From Flavobacteriales bacterium (lineage in GTDB: Bacteria; Bacteroidota; Bacteroidia; Flavobacteriales; Flavobacteriaceae): a stretch of 64,000 bases of DNA. Below, piece by piece: positions 1 to 10,526 of the stretch. A program made the position numbers and the translations under genes. The DNA lies in contig SGZF01000004.1 of assembly GCA_004213645.1 (NCBI GenBank), positions 1 through 64,000 on the forward strand, read 5' to 3'. Each line of letters begins with the position of its first letter. Within the stretch, counting starts at the first letter, position 1. Under the pieces are notes generated by a model, which did not search any database, had not been told where the DNA came from, and saw only the letters and a list, made by a program, of their open reading frames with translations.

Positions 1-378
1 AATTGGATACATATTGTCTGAGACAATTAACCTATTATCAGAAGATACTAATTCCCAATACTGATCATAAGTTGGAAGACTAACGCCTGCCCATTTACAA
101 TATTCAATTACATCGTTGTAACTAACTTGTGTGACAGGTAAACTGTCTACAGAAAGATTAATTCCATCAGGCTTTAACCAATTAGCACCATTTACAATTT
201 TAAAATCATAAACATCTTGCTGAACAAATGACCAACCATACTTTTCTGCACTAGTTGTATACCCTGTTGCACTAATAAATTCTTTAAATTCTTTAACAGA
301 GACTGTTTTAAGGTTGTAATCTTTTGGAGATAAACATGAAACTAAAATAGTAAATAAGAATAAGTATAATTTTTTCAT
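1..378 (-). CDS. Formylglycine-generating-enzyme (SUMF1/FGE) family lipoprotein, 5' part only
   Basis: I translated this by hand; the start codon is at 378 and the frame is open to the window edge, so 126 N-terminal residues are present and the C-terminus is missing. Residues 1-15 form a lipoprotein signal ending in the lipobox LVSC (Cys15), which points to lipid anchoring in the envelope. The rest matches the N-terminal half of the FGE-sulfatase fold: a GYTTSAEKYGWSFV segment, then LPVTQVSYNDVIEYCKWAG, which is the family's PV-x-VSW-x-DA-x-AYC-x-WAG signature, then a LPT segment. Members either oxidise a sulfatase cysteine to formylglycine or, as in GldJ and GldK of Bacteroidota gliding/T9SS machinery, are structural lipoproteins without that activity. 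The catalytic cysteines lie in the missing half, so I cannot say which applies. Confidence 0.8.
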   Translation of the reverse strand, partial: MKKLYLFLFTILVSCLSPKDYNLKTVSVKEFKEFISATGYTTSAEKYGWSFVQQDVYDFKIVNGANWLKPDGINLSVDSLPVTQVSYNDVIEYCKWAGVSLPTYDQYWELVSSDNRLIVSDNMYPI

Positions 379-426
379 ATTAATTATATATAAAGCTTTT
401 ATCTAATTCCTCATGTAGTAACAATA

Positions 427-469
427 TAAAAAAAGATTGTTCAAAGTAAGTTTTAGCTTTAAACAATCT
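427..469 (-). terminator. Intrinsic terminator of the tRNA unit
   Basis: On the minus strand a 13-bp stem (AGATTGTTTAAAG with CTTTGAACAATCT, one G-U pair) encloses a 10-base loop and is followed by seven T. It lies 15 bases past the 3' end of tRNA-Arg, so it most likely ends the Ser-Arg tRNA transcript before the FGE-like gene. Confidence 0.85.
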
Positions 470-483
470 TAGATTAAAAATAG

Positions 484-557
484 TGATCGCGATAGGATTC
501 GAACCTATGACCGTCTGCTTAGAAGGCAGATGCTCTATCCAGCTGAGCTACGCGACC
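484..557 (-). tRNA. tRNA-Arg (anticodon TCT)
   Basis: The 74-base cloverleaf is read on the minus strand. The acceptor stem GGTCGCG pairs with CGCGATC, the discriminator is A, the T-arm contains GGTTCGAATCC, and the anticodon loop carries TCT for AGA codons. CCA is not encoded. It is the second gene of a two-tRNA unit, only 6 bases after tRNA-Ser, and is followed by a strong terminator. AGA is the dominant Arg codon in the genes of this window. Confidence 0.96.
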
Positions 558-563
558 AGTTTG

Positions 564-647
564 CGGAGAGACTGGGATTCGAACCCAGGCAACGTTTACA
601 CGTTGACAGATTAGCAATCTGCTCCATTACCACTCTGGCACCTCTCC
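564..647 (-). tRNA. tRNA-Ser (anticodon GCT)
   Basis: The 84-base class II tRNA has acceptor stem GGAGAGG pairing with TCTCTCC, discriminator G, a long variable arm (CAACGTGTAAACGTTG region) and anticodon GCT for AGC/AGT. The long variable arm is diagnostic for tRNA-Ser. CCA is not encoded. It is the first gene of the unit; a TAAATTTG -7 box lies just upstream. Confidence 0.96.
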
Positions 648-658
648 AAAATAATTTA

Positions 659-666
659 CAAATTTA
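659..666 (-). promoter_or_regulatory. Candidate -7 promoter box for the tRNA unit
   Basis: TAAATTTG on the minus strand is a perfect match to the Bacteroidota -7 consensus TAnnTTTG. It ends 11 bases before the mature 5' end of tRNA-Ser, giving a leader of a few bases. A clear TTTG -33 element is not visible. Confidence 0.5.
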
Positions 667-695
667 GATAAAAAAATGACCTGAAAAAGAATTAT

Positions 696-1928
696 TTAAT
701 CTTGTTGTTCTAAAAGATTTTTCATTTCCATATAACCAGAATTATCACCAATAGTTCCATATATATTCATCAGTGTTCTAATTGCCTCTGTATTATTGTT
801 AATTGAAATAAGCTCAGATAAAATTGGTACACATTGCATGTATAGATTTTCTCTTAGCTCTTTCAATTCATCGTATTTAAGATTATCAGCTCTTGAGGTT
901 CCCAGAGTATTCATTTCATTGACAATATCTTGCTCTCCATCTAAAATAAGGGCTACTAAATTTAAATAACTATTTTCGTTATTTGGATCTAACTGAATAG
1001 ATTTTTCATAATAAGAAATTGCATTTTCTTTTTCACCAAGTTCTGAACTAATAACTCCTAAATTATAATACAATACTGGATTGTTTGGTTCTTTATCTAT
1101 TGCCTCAGACATTGCAAGCTTAAAAGCCTCTTTATCGTCTAACTCAAAATAAATATTAGCAGCAGTTATAATTAAGCTAACATCATCTGGATTAGAAGCT
1201 CTAGCTGTTTCTATTGCTGCTAGTGCTTTATCATTTTCACCTAACTCTTTATAAATTAATGCTATATTTTTGACAATCTCCGGAAATCTAGACTCAGTTT
1301 CTTCCTCACGAGGATTTTCATAATCTTTAGATTTTTGAAGTATATTGAACTCAGCTTCTGAGTTTATTTCAATTTCATTCCCCGAGCTTATTTCAGTTAT
1401 GTAAAATTTATTTTCAATTCCAGTATATCTAACATTTCTCAATTCCTCATAAAACTCTAATGCTAATTGTAAATTTGAGGAGTTTACTGCTGATGAAGCA
1501 GCATAATAAAGGTATTGTTGATTCATCTCAGGATTTATATCATAAACCAATTTTAATTTATTGGCAGCTGAATCATAATCTTCAGTCTCGTTATCTCCCA
1601 CTGCGCTGGTAATAATTGCTGTTTCAAGCTTGTTTATTTCAAAATCTAAAACATCCCTAGAAGTACCCAAACTCTTTGAAATTTCAAAAGATTTAACTGC
1701 AAGATCAAAATCCTCCATTGTAGTGTATATTTTTCCATACAACAGGGTTACTTGAGCTCTTATTTTATCTTCACTAGAATCGAATAAAGATTTACTGGAA
1801 TCTAAGAGGTCAATTGCTGAGGAGAACTCACCAGACTCATAAAATTTATTTGCATTTCGAAGTTCTTTCTTTTGGGAATGAACAAAAGAAATTGAGAGCA
1901 TCAGGGAAAATAATATTAGTTTTTTCAT
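696..1928 (-). CDS. Exported tetratricopeptide-repeat protein
   Basis: This 410-residue protein begins with a typical signal peptide (MKKLILFSLMLSISFVHSQ), so it should be exported to the periplasm. The mature part is built of TPR-like helical hairpins: an N-terminal set at about residues 22-90 and canonical repeats at about 215-320 with spaced G/Y/A/P positions such as YYNLGVISSELGEKENAISY. The C-terminus is helical. TPR arrays are protein-binding scaffolds, and no catalytic motif is present. It starts 6 bases after the gyrA stop and is probably co-transcribed with it; I recall this gyrA-TPR pairing in other Flavobacteriia. The partner and exact role are unknown. Confidence 0.8.
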   Translation of the reverse strand: MKKLILFSLMLSISFVHSQKKELRNANKFYESGEFSSAIDLLDSSKSLFDSSEDKIRAQVTLLYGKIYTTMEDFDLAVKSFEISKSLGTSRDVLDFEINKLETAIITSAVGDNETEDYDSAANKLKLVYDINPEMNQQYLYYAASSAVNSSNLQLALEFYEELRNVRYTGIENKFYITEISSGNEIEINSEAEFNILQKSKDYENPREEETESRFPEIVKNIALIYKELGENDKALAAIETARASNPDDVSLIITAANIYFELDDKEAFKLAMSEAIDKEPNNPVLYYNLGVISSELGEKENAISYYEKSIQLDPNNENSYLNLVALILDGEQDIVNEMNTLGTSRADNLKYDELKELRENLYMQCVPILSELISINNNTEAIRTLMNIYGTIGDNSGYMEMKNLLEQQD

Positions 1929-1934
1929 CGTTTT

Positions 1935-4424
1935 TTAATTTACAGTATCTCCGTTAACTTCAATATCATTAACATCCTCAATATTATCATCATCTTTCAT
2001 GACCTTGGCAACAGCAGCAATGTTATCTCCATCTTTTATACTTATAACCTTAACCCCTTGAGTTGCTCTGCCCATAACCCTTAAATCTTCAACTTGCATT
2101 CTAATTGCAATTCCAGATTTATTAATAATCATTAAATCATCATTATCAGATACACTTTTTATAGTTACTAATTTACCAGTTTTATCTGTAATTGATATAG
2201 TTTTTACACCTTTTCCTCCCCTATTGGTTAATCTATAATCCTCTAGTGAAGATCTTTTTCCATAACCATTTTCAGAAACCACTAAAATATTTGCATCCAT
2301 ATCGTTCACAGATATCATACCAACCACCTCATCACTATCATCTTTCAACCTTATACCTCTTACTCCAGATGCATTTCTACCCATTGGTCTAGTTTTACTT
2401 TCTTCAAATCTGATGGCTTTACCGGATTTAACAGCCAACATAATTTGACTGTTTCCATTTGTAAGTTTAGCCTCTAATAATTCGTCATTATCCCTAATAG
2501 AAATTGCATTAATTCCATTAGACCTTGGTCTAGAGTATTGCTCTAAGGATGTTTTCTTTACTTGGCCCATTTTGGTTGCCATTATTACAAAATTACTATT
2601 TACATAGTCCTCATCTTTTAGGTCTTGAGTACATATGAAAGCTTTAACTCTATCATCCTGTTCAATATTTATAAGGTTTTGAATAGCCCTCCCTTTTGAA
2701 TTCTTTGATCCCTCTGGTATTTCATAAACTCTCATCCAGAAACATTTTCCTTTTTGAGTAAAAAACAACATATACTGATGATTTGTACCAACAAATAAGT
2801 CTTCTAAAAAGTCTTCATCTCTTGTTTTAGTTGCTTTCTGACCAACACCACCTCTATTTTGAGTTTTATATTCAGTTAGAGGTGTTCTTTTAATATATCC
2901 AGCATGCGATATGGTAATTACAACTTTTTCATTAGGAATTATATCCTCTACTCTAAAATCACCGCCAGCATATTCAATCTCAGACCTTCTCTCATCACCA
3001 TATTTATCTTTTATGTGAGTAAGTTCTTCTTTGATAAGAATCATTCTTTTAGGCTTACTATCTAATAACTCTTTGTATCCTTTGATAGTTTTTTGAAGAT
3101 CATCATATTCTTCTCTTAACTTGTTTTGTTCTAAACCGGTTAATTGTCTTAATCTCATTTCAATAATAGCTTTTGCTTGAATTTCAGTAAGCTTATATTT
3201 CTTTTCAAGTTTTAACCTTGCATCTTCTGCATTTGAAGACTTCTTTATAAGGTCAATAACATCATCAATATTATCACTTGCAATAATTAGCCCCTCTAAG
3301 ATATGAGCTCTTTGTTCAGCTTTTCTAAGCTCATAATTTGTTCTTTTAACAACAACATCATGTCTATGATCAACAAAATGATGAATCAAGTCTTTTAAAT
3401 TTAGTAGTTGAGGCCTTCCGTTAACTAAAGCAACATTATTAACACTAAAAGAAGATTGAAGTTGAGTGAATTTATAAAGCTTGTTTAAAACTATATTAGG
3501 AATAGCATCTCTTTTTAATACGTATACAATTCTCATACCTTTCCTATCTGATTCATCTCTTATAGTAGATATTCCCTCTATTTTTCCGTCATTAACCAAA
3601 TCAGCAGTTTTCTTTATCATATCTGCTTTATTTACCTGATATGGAATCTCAGATACAATTATACATTCTCTGTCTTTTACATTTTCTATAATTGCCTTAC
3701 CTCTCATAACCACCCTGCCCTTTCCTGTATGAAAAGCTTCTTTCACTCCGTCATAACCATAAATTGTTCCACCTGTTGGGAAATCTGGGGCCTTAATATG
3801 CTGAATAAGTTCATCAATTGTAACGTCATTGTTGTCTATATACTGAATTATTCCATCAATAACTTCAGAAAGATTGTGAGGAGGCATATTTGTAGCCATT
3901 CCAACAGCAATTCCTGAAGCACCATTAATTATGAGAGCAGGAACTCTGGTAGGAAGAACTGTAGGTTCCATTATAGTATCATCAAAATTAAGTTGAAAAT
4001 CAACAGTTTCTTTATCAATATCAGACAACAATTCTTCTGAAATTTTTTGCATTCTAGCTTCTGTATATCTCATAGCAGCTGGACTATCACCATCAACAGA
4101 ACCAAAATTTCCTTGACCATCAACTAAATTATATCTTAAGCTCCATTCTTGTGCCATTCTTACCATTGTATCATAAACTGAACTATCGCCATGAGGATGA
4201 TATTTCCCCATAACATCACCAACTATTCTTGCAGATTTTTTATAAGAAGATGAAGATCTAACTCCCATTTCATTCATTCCAAACAATACTCGTCTGTGAA
4301 CTGGCTTTAATCCATCTCTTACGTCAGGGAGGGCTCTAGAAACAATTACAGACATCGAATAATCGATGTAAGCTGACTTCATTTCATCTTCTATCTTTAT
4401 TGGGATTAGTTTTTCTTTTTCCAT
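1935..4424 (-). CDS. gyrA: DNA gyrase subunit A
   Basis: GyrA is the DNA-cleaving subunit of the enzyme that introduces negative supercoils. I place the start at the ATG at 4424 ([16 protein letters not shown]), which gives 829 residues; an in-frame upstream start would add an unconserved 11-residue leader. The catalytic tyrosine is Tyr120 in [10 protein letters not shown]. The quinolone-determining stretch reads [10 protein letters not shown] with Ser81 and Asp85 intact, which is the sensitive type. A GyrA box (QNRGGVG) is present before the C-terminal beta-pinwheel of DNA-wrapping blades, which favours gyrase over topoisomerase IV ParC. The acidic tail is also typical of gyrase. It is divergent from clpC and is followed by the TPR gene. 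Confidence 0.97.
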   Translation of the reverse strand: MEKEKLIPIKIEDEMKSAYIDYSMSVIVSRALPDVRDGLKPVHRRVLFGMNEMGVRSSSSYKKSARIVGDVMGKYHPHGDSSVYDTMVRMAQEWSLRYNLVDGQGNFGSVDGDSPAAMRYTEARMQKISEELLSDIDKETVDFQLNFDDTIMEPTVLPTRVPALIINGASGIAVGMATNMPPHNLSEVIDGIIQYIDNNDVTIDELIQHIKAPDFPTGGTIYGYDGVKEAFHTGKGRVVMRGKAIIENVKDRECIIVSEIPYQVNKADMIKKTADLVNDGKIEGISTIRDESDRKGMRIVYVLKRDAIPNIVLNKLYKFTQLQSSFSVNNVALVNGRPQLLNLKDLIHHFVDHRHDVVVKRTNYELRKAEQRAHILEGLIIASDNIDDVIDLIKKSSNAEDARLKLEKKYKLTEIQAKAIIEMRLRQLTGLEQNKLREEYDDLQKTIKGYKELLDSKPKRMILIKEELTHIKDKYGDERRSEIEYAGGDFRVEDIIPNEKVVITISHAGYIKRTPLTEYKTQNRGGVGQKATKTRDEDFLEDLFVGTNHQYMLFFTQKGKCFWMRVYEIPEGSKNSKGRAIQNLINIEQDDRVKAFICTQDLKDEDYVNSNFVIMATKMGQVKKTSLEQYSRPRSNGINAISIRDNDELLEAKLTNGNSQIMLAVKSGKAIRFEESKTRPMGRNASGVRGIRLKDDSDEVVGMISVNDMDANILVVSENGYGKRSSLEDYRLTNRGGKGVKTISITDKTGKLVTIKSVSDNDDLMIINKSGIAIRMQVEDLRVMGRATQGVKVISIKDGDNIAAVAKVMKDDDNIEDVNDIEVNGDTVN

Positions 4425-4559
4425 ATAATATAAGTTAATGCTAAAATAAATAATCAAGTCTTATTTTAGTTAAACAAATTGTAACAAAAAAGGAATATTT
4501 ATTAACATTAATAATTGAAAAGTTTTATCTCAAAATAAACAATTAGTATAGGTTTTTTC

Positions 4560-4588
4560 TTTGTTAATTTATATTAATGATATATTTT
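4560..4588 (+). promoter_or_regulatory. Possible promoter of clpC
   Basis: TTTG at 4560-4563 is followed after 17 bases by TATATTTT at 4581-4588, seven of eight matches to TA-n-n-TTTG. The clpC ATG is 21 bases further on. The spacing is slightly short and the last base is off, so this is only a candidate. I saw no HrcA (CIRCE) or CtsR-type operator in the 185-base gyrA-clpC gap. Confidence 0.3.
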
Positions 4589-4609
4589 AGTCAACTAAAT
4601 ATTTGATTA

Positions 4610-7162
4610 ATGGATGATAATTTTTCTTCGAGAGTAAAAGATGTTATTTCTTACAGCAAGGAAGAAGCACTTAGATTGGGTCATAAACAAATTGGAACAG
4701 AACACCTGTTACTAGGTATGTTAAGGGATGGGGCTGGAAAAGCAATTTCAATATTAAACTCAATTGAAGTAAATCTTGATGAGCTTAGAAAAAAAATTGA
4801 GCTTTTAAATCCAGCAATAATTGATAGTTCGTCTATTGGATTGAACGAAAAGAAGAACTTACATCTTACTAGACAGGCAGAAAGAGCTCTAAAAACTACA
4901 TTTTTGGAAGCAAAACTTTTTCAAAGTACAAATATTAACACCGCTCATCTCCTTCTATGTATTTTAAGAAATGATAATGATCCGATTACTAAAGTTTTAT
5001 CAAAAATGGATATTAATTATGACAATGTCAAAGATAAATTTAAATCTATGATAAATGAAACTAGTTCGGATGATATTATTGAATATCCAACATCAGCAGC
5101 ATTTCCAGATGAAAAGGATGATTCTCAAGAGTCCTCTAAAAATCCTTTTTCACAAAAACAGAAATCAAAATCAAGCTCCAACACGAAAACTCCAGTATTA
5201 GATAATTTTGGTAGAGATATTACTGCATTAGCTGAGGCTGATGAATTAGACCCTGTTATTGGAAGAGAAAAAGAAATTCAAAGAGTTTCTCAAATCCTAA
5301 GTAGAAGAAAAAAGAATAATCCTCTTTTAATAGGTGAGCCTGGCGTTGGAAAATCTGCTATCGCTGAGGGTTTAGCACTAAGAATAATTCAAAAAAAGGT
5401 ATCTAGAATTTTATATGGCAAAAGAGTTATAACTCTTGATTTAGCTAGTCTAGTTGCAGGAACTAAGTACAGAGGTCAATTTGAGGAAAGGATGAAAGCA
5501 GTTATGAATGAATTGGAGAAGAATAGAAACATAATCTTATTTATTGATGAAATTCATACTATAGTTGGTGCAGGAGGTGCAACAGGCAGTTTAGATGCAT
5601 CCAATATGTTTAAACCTGCATTAGCAAGAGGAGAAATTCAATGTATTGGAGCTACAACTCTAAATGAATACAGCCAACATATTGAAAAAGATGGTGCCCT
5701 AGAAAGAAGATTTCAAAAAATTCTTGTTGAAGAGACTAATAAAGAAGAGACAATTGAAATTTTAAGAAATATAAAAGATAAATATGAATCTCATCACAAT
5801 GTGAATTATACAGAAGAGGCTATTATAGCATGTGTTGAGTTAAGTCAAAGATATATTACGGATAGATTTCTTCCTGATAAAGCTATAGATGCTTTAGATG
5901 AGTCTGGATCAAGGGCTCATATAAACAATATGGACGTGCCTGAAGAAGTTGTTCTATTAGAGAAGCAGTTAGAAGATGTTAGAGAATTAAAAAACTCTGT
6001 AGTAAAAAAACAAAAATATGAAGAAGCAGCTAAACTTCGTGATGATGAAAAAAGAGTTGAAAAAAAGCTTGTTGATGCTCAAAATAAGTGGCATGAAGAT
6101 TCAAAATTAAACAGGGTTAAAGTTGATGAAAATGAAATTGCTGATGTAGTCTCAATGATGACAAATATTCCAGTAAATAAGATAGTTTCATCTGAAAAAA
6201 ATAAATTATCGAAACTAGAAGATATAATTAAAGATAAAATTATTGGTCAAGATGAGGCTGTATCAAAAGTTGTAAAATCAATTCAAAGAAATAGAGCAGG
6301 ATTAAATTCTCCAAACAGACCCATAGGATCTTTTATTTTTTTAGGTCAAACTGGGGTTGGCAAGACCCAGCTTGCTAAAGTATTAGCTTCTGAAATATTT
6401 GAATCAGAAGAAAACCTTATTAGAATTGATATGAGTGAATATATGGAGAAATTTTCTGTATCGAGATTAATTGGAGCCCCTCCTGGATATGTTGGTTATG
6501 AAGAGGGTGGTCAATTGACTGAAAAAGTAAAAAGAAGACCCTACTCGGTAGTTTTGTTTGATGAAATTGAAAAAGGTCATCCCGATATCTATAGTATGCT
6601 TCTCCAAATTCTAGATGATGGTTTTTTGACAGATAGTGTAGGAAAGAAAATAAATTTTCAAAACACCATAATAATCATGACATCAAATATAGGGGTTAAG
6701 CAGATTAACGACTTTGGTATTGGTGTTGGATTTGAAACTAAATCGTCTGTAAATCAGACATCTAAAACAGAGCAAAAAGTTATTCAGAGAGCATTAAAAA
6801 ACACTTTTGCCCCTGAATTCTTAAATAGAATTGATGATTGTATAATATTTAACTCATTATCAATTAAAGATATAAATAAGATTGTCACAATAGAAATAAA
6901 TAAGCTTATAGAAAGAGTTAGCAATTTAGGATATGATCTATCTATATCTGCAAAAGCAAAATCTTTCATATGCGATAAAGGATTTGATAAAAAAAATGGA
7001 GCTAGACCACTTAACAGAATGATTCAAAAGTATATCGAAGATCTTATTGCTGAACACCTTGTGTCAGATAAAATTAAAGTTGGTGATAAACTATATATTG
7101 ACCACAAGAGTAATTTAGAGAGCCTTATACTATTAATTAATAAAAAAGAGACAGCCTCTTGA
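4610..7162 (+). CDS. clpC: ATP-dependent Clp protease ATP-binding subunit ClpC
   Basis: ClpC is a two-AAA+ ring unfoldase that feeds substrates to ClpP. In order the protein has a double Clp-N domain (residues 2-145), a low-complexity linker (about 150-195), AAA-1 with Walker A GEPGVGKS near 241 and Walker B FIDEIH near 306, a UVR-type coiled middle domain with EEAAKLRDDEKRVEKKL near 469, AAA-2 with Walker A GQTGVGKT near 578 and VVLFDEIEKGH near 647, and a D2-small domain. The UVR segment and 850-residue length separate it from ClpA and ClpB. A VGF tripeptide in the loop near residue 706 fits the ClpP-docking motif. It leads the run into thrA, overlapping its start by 4 bases. Confidence 0.96.
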   Translation: MDDNFSSRVKDVISYSKEEALRLGHKQIGTEHLLLGMLRDGAGKAISILNSIEVNLDELRKKIELLNPAIIDSSSIGLNEKKNLHLTRQAERALKTTFLEAKLFQSTNINTAHLLLCILRNDNDPITKVLSKMDINYDNVKDKFKSMINETSSDDIIEYPTSAAFPDEKDDSQESSKNPFSQKQKSKSSSNTKTPVLDNFGRDITALAEADELDPVIGREKEIQRVSQILSRRKKNNPLLIGEPGVGKSAIAEGLALRIIQKKVSRILYGKRVITLDLASLVAGTKYRGQFEERMKAVMNELEKNRNIILFIDEIHTIVGAGGATGSLDASNMFKPALARGEIQCIGATTLNEYSQHIEKDGALERRFQKILVEETNKEETIEILRNIKDKYESHHNVNYTEEAIIACVELSQRYITDRFLPDKAIDALDESGSRAHINNMDVPEEVVLLEKQLEDVRELKNSVVKKQKYEEAAKLRDDEKRVEKKLVDAQNKWHEDSKLNRVKVDENEIADVVSMMTNIPVNKIVSSEKNKLSKLEDIIKDKIIGQDEAVSKVVKSIQRNRAGLNSPNRPIGSFIFLGQTGVGKTQLAKVLASEIFESEENLIRIDMSEYMEKFSVSRLIGAPPGYVGYEEGGQLTEKVKRRPYSVVLFDEIEKGHPDIYSMLLQILDDGFLTDSVGKKINFQNTIIIMTSNIGVKQINDFGIGVGFETKSSVNQTSKTEQKVIQRALKNTFAPEFLNRIDDCIIFNSLSIKDINKIVTIEINKLIERVSNLGYDLSISAKAKSFICDKGFDKKNGARPLNRMIQKYIEDLIAEHLVSDKIKVGDKLYIDHKSNLESLILLINKKETAS

Positions 7163-9594
7163 AAGTCCTAAAATTTGGCGGTACATCAGTCGCTAATTCA
7201 AATTCATTAAGGAAGGTTATATCTATTTTAAATGACAATGATGGTAGTTCATTAATTGTTGTTTCTGCCCTTGGGGGTATTACTAATCTTCTACAAGAAT
7301 GTCTTATTTTGAAAGGTAAATCTACCCAAAAGGTTTTAAAAGAGATTGAAATAAGGCATTTAGAAATTATAAATAATCTATCTTCCCAAAAAAGCCAAAA
7401 ACCACTTAAAAAATTTTTAAAAGAAAAATTAAGTGAATTGGAAGAAATTCTTTATGCTATTTCAACTATAGATGAAGTAACCAAGAAAACGGTTTCTAAA
7501 GTCTTAACATTAGGAGAAATATTGTCGTGTAAAATAATATATAATATTCTTAAAGAGAATAATTTTGATATATCCATAATTGACTCTAGCTCTATTATAT
7601 TTACAAAAAAGGCTAATAATAATGATGTTTTAGATGAGGATAAAACATCAATTAATATTAAAAATAAATTAGCTTTAATCAAGTCTAAATATATAATTGC
7701 ACCTGGTTTTATTTGCTCAAATAATGATGGTGAAATTTCTAATCTAGGAAGGGGTGGTTCAGATTACAGTGCAGCTATATATGCTAAATACCTTAACGCT
7801 AAATCCTTGGAAATCTGGACTGATGTTAGTGGTGTTTTCAGTGCAAATCCTAAAATTGTAAAAAAAGCTTCACCAATTGAGTTTCTTTCATATAAAGAGG
7901 CAATGGAGCTTTCTTTTTTTGGTGCAAAAGTCATATATTTCCCTACTCTTCGACCATTAATTGAAAACAATATTCCTGTTTATATTAAAAACACTTTTGA
8001 ACCCAAAGCTAATGGAACATGTATTTCAAATTCTACAAAACTTGATCAAGATGAAGTTGTAAAAGGAATTAGTCATATTGAAAATATTTCCATAATAAAT
8101 TTTGAAGGTTCCGGAATGGTAGGAGTTCCAGGTTTTTCAAAAAGATTTTTTGAATCATTATCAATTCACAATATTAATGTAATAATGATTACTCAAGCCT
8201 CTTCAGAATTCTCTATTTGTATTGCAGTAAACTCAACTGACGCTTCACTTGCAAAAGATGTGATTGATAAAGAATTTGAATTTGAAATATCCCAAAGAAG
8301 AATAAATGAGTCTGAAATTGAATCTGAATTATCAAATATTGCTATAGTTGGTGATAAAATGAAAAGTAAAAAAGGTATTAGCGGAAAGTTATTTAATTCT
8401 TTAGGGCAGAACAATATTAACATAAGGGCTATAGCGCAAGGAGCATCTGAGAGAAATATATCAATTATAATTGATCAAAAAAACACAAAAAAAGCTTTAA
8501 ATGCTCTTCATGAAACTTTTTTTGAAAAAGACTTGAAAGATATTCATATATTCATTACAGGTGTTGGAAATGTTGGGAAATACCTAATTGAGCAAATAAA
8601 AAACCAAAAGAAGTTTATTTCTGAAAATCTTAAAATAAATCTTAAAGTATTAGGTATTTCTAATTCAAAAAAAATGATTATCTCAAAATCTGAAATTGAT
8701 TTAAACAATTGGTTAGAAAATTTAAAAAAATCGAATAAAATTTCACATAGTGAAGATTTTCAAAATAAGGTAATTGAATTAAATTTAAGAAACAGTTTGT
8801 TCATAGACAATACTGCAAGTGACTTAATACCAGATACATATAGCCATTACCTGAACAATGGTATTGGGATAATCACTTGTAATAAAATTGCAAATTCAGG
8901 TTCTTATTCAAACTATCAGAGTTTAAAAGTGTTATCAAGAGATAATAATTCACCATTTCTTTATGAAACCAATGTTGGGGCTGCATTACCAGTAATCAGC
9001 ACACTTAATAATTTAATAAACTCTGGAGATAAAATCGTTAAAATAGAAGCAGTATTATCAGGGACATTAAATTATATTTTTAATAGTTTTAATGAAGTTG
9101 ACACATTTCATGAAATCGTTTCAAAAGCTGTAGATTTAGGTTATACTGAGCCTGATCCAAAAATTGATTTATGTGGTATCGATGTATCTAGAAAAATATT
9201 AATTCTTGCCAGGGAAAGTGGATATAAATTAGAAATTGATGATATTAAAAAAAATCACTTTCTACCAGAAGACTCTATTAAAGCAGAATCTAAAGATGAT
9301 TTTTTATTATCACTAAAGAAAAATAAAGAACATTTTAATTCAATTCTTAAAGAAGCTCAAAAATCTAATTCAAGATTAAAATTTGTAGCTAAGCTTGACA
9401 ATGGAGAAGCTAGTGTTGGACTAGAAGCGGTAAATATTGATCATCCGTTTTACAACTTAGAGGGTTCAGATAATATTACAGTATTCTATACAGATAGATA
9501 TAATGATTCACCTCTTGTTGTTAAAGGAGCTGGTGCGGGTGGAGAGTTTACAGCATCAGGTGTTTTTGCAGATATTATTAAAGCGAGTCAATAA
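7159..9594 (+). CDS. thrA: Bifunctional aspartate kinase / homoserine dehydrogenase I
   Basis: The enzyme catalyses the first and third steps from aspartate to threonine and methionine. Residues 1-280 are the amino-acid-kinase fold, starting KVLKFGGTSVA and containing GRGGSDYSAA. Residues about 310-455 hold two ACT-type regulatory segments, the usual site of threonine feedback inhibition. The homoserine dehydrogenase part starts with the NAD(P) loop ITGVGNVGKYL near 465 and has GTLNYIFN near 634 and GYTEPDPKIDLCG. At 811 residues it is the normal size of the fused enzyme. The start is TTG, overlapping the clpC stop as TTGA; no better start exists. thrB begins 3 bases after the stop. Confidence 0.96.
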   Translation: MKVLKFGGTSVANSNSLRKVISILNDNDGSSLIVVSALGGITNLLQECLILKGKSTQKVLKEIEIRHLEIINNLSSQKSQKPLKKFLKEKLSELEEILYAISTIDEVTKKTVSKVLTLGEILSCKIIYNILKENNFDISIIDSSSIIFTKKANNNDVLDEDKTSINIKNKLALIKSKYIIAPGFICSNNDGEISNLGRGGSDYSAAIYAKYLNAKSLEIWTDVSGVFSANPKIVKKASPIEFLSYKEAMELSFFGAKVIYFPTLRPLIENNIPVYIKNTFEPKANGTCISNSTKLDQDEVVKGISHIENISIINFEGSGMVGVPGFSKRFFESLSIHNINVIMITQASSEFSICIAVNSTDASLAKDVIDKEFEFEISQRRINESEIESELSNIAIVGDKMKSKKGISGKLFNSLGQNNINIRAIAQGASERNISIIIDQKNTKKALNALHETFFEKDLKDIHIFITGVGNVGKYLIEQIKNQKKFISENLKINLKVLGISNSKKMIISKSEIDLNNWLENLKKSNKISHSEDFQNKVIELNLRNSLFIDNTASDLIPDTYSHYLNNGIGIITCNKIANSGSYSNYQSLKVLSRDNNSPFLYETNVGAALPVISTLNNLINSGDKIVKIEAVLSGTLNYIFNSFNEVDTFHEIVSKAVDLGYTEPDPKIDLCGIDVSRKILILARESGYKLEIDDIKKNHFLPEDSIKAESKDDFLLSLKKNKEHFNSILKEAQKSNSRLKFVAKLDNGEASVGLEAVNIDHPFYNLEGSDNITVFYTDRYNDSPLVVKGAGAGGEFTASGVFADIIKASQ

Positions 9595-9596
9595 AA

Positions 9597-10526
9597 ATGG
9601 ATAGTATTAAAGTTTTTTCTCCAGGAAGTATCACAAATTTATCTTGCGGTTATGATATATTAGGATTATGTCTTAATAACCAAGGTGATGAAATAAAAGT
9701 TTCAAAAAAAAGTTCTCAAGGAGTTATTATTAAATCAATTCAAGGGTATAGTTTAACAAAAGACATTGATAAAAATGTTGCTGGAATTGCTGCTCAAGAA
9801 CTACTCAAAAATATTGATATTAATTTTGGGTTTGAAATTGAAATTAATAAAGGTATAAGGCCAGGAAGTGGGATTGGTAGTTCAGCAGCAAGCTCTGCTG
9901 GAACTGTATTTGCTATAAACCAACTCCTAGAGTCACCATTTAACCATCTAGATTTGATTAAATTCTCTATGGAAGGAGAAAAATTCGTAAGCGATTCTTA
10001 TCATGCTGATAATGTGGCACCAATAATATTAGGCGGTATTACTCTTGTAAGATCTCTTAATAAAATTGATGTAATAAAGCTTCCTACTCCAAAAGATTTA
10101 GAAGTAATTATTGTTAGACCAGATATTGAAATAAAAACTTCTGACTCAAGAAAAGTTGTTAAAAAAATGATTCCAATTGAAAAGGTTGTTCAACAATCTG
10201 CTAATCTTAGTTCTTTTGTAAGTAGTCTTTATCTTGAAGATTATGATCTGATGTCAAAATCTGTTGTAGATGTAATTGTAGAAGAAGATAGAAAAGAGAT
10301 GATTCCAGAATTTGATAATATTAAAGAAATTTCTTTAAAATGTGGTGCAATTGCAGTTGGAATATCTGGATCTGGTCCATCTATTTTTTCTTTATCCAAT
10401 GATAATAATGTATCTAATAAAATTTTAGACAGCATTATTAATCATTATAATGAACAAGACATAGATAGTAATGGTTTTATATCAAAGATAAATTCTAATG
10501 GAATAAAAATACTTGAATCAAGGTGA
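9597..10526 (+). CDS. thrB: Homoserine kinase (GHMP family)
   Basis: ThrB phosphorylates homoserine to O-phosphohomoserine, the penultimate step to threonine. The GHMP ATP-binding loop RPGSGIGSSAASSAG lies near residues 86-100, preceded by the N-terminal substrate motif SPGSITNLSCGYD. The C-terminal glycine-rich motif GAIAVGISGSGPSIF near 250 is also conserved. The length of 309 residues is normal. It sits between thrA (2-base gap) and thrC (GTGA overlap), so translation of all three enzymes is probably coupled. Confidence 0.96.
   Translation: MDSIKVFSPGSITNLSCGYDILGLCLNNQGDEIKVSKKSSQGVIIKSIQGYSLTKDIDKNVAGIAAQELLKNIDINFGFEIEINKGIRPGSGIGSSAASSAGTVFAINQLLESPFNHLDLIKFSMEGEKFVSDSYHADNVAPIILGGITLVRSLNKIDVIKLPTPKDLEVIIVRPDIEIKTSDSRKVVKKMIPIEKVVQQSANLSSFVSSLYLEDYDLMSKSVVDVIVEEDRKEMIPEFDNIKEISLKCGAIAVGISGSGPSIFSLSNDNNVSNKILDSIINHYNEQDIDSNGFISKINSNGIKILESR

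Noticed and set aside
7080-7160. Threonine attenuator or T-box before thrA
   Set aside because: clpC coding sequence runs directly into thrA, with no leader peptide rich in Thr/Ile codons and no T-box motif.
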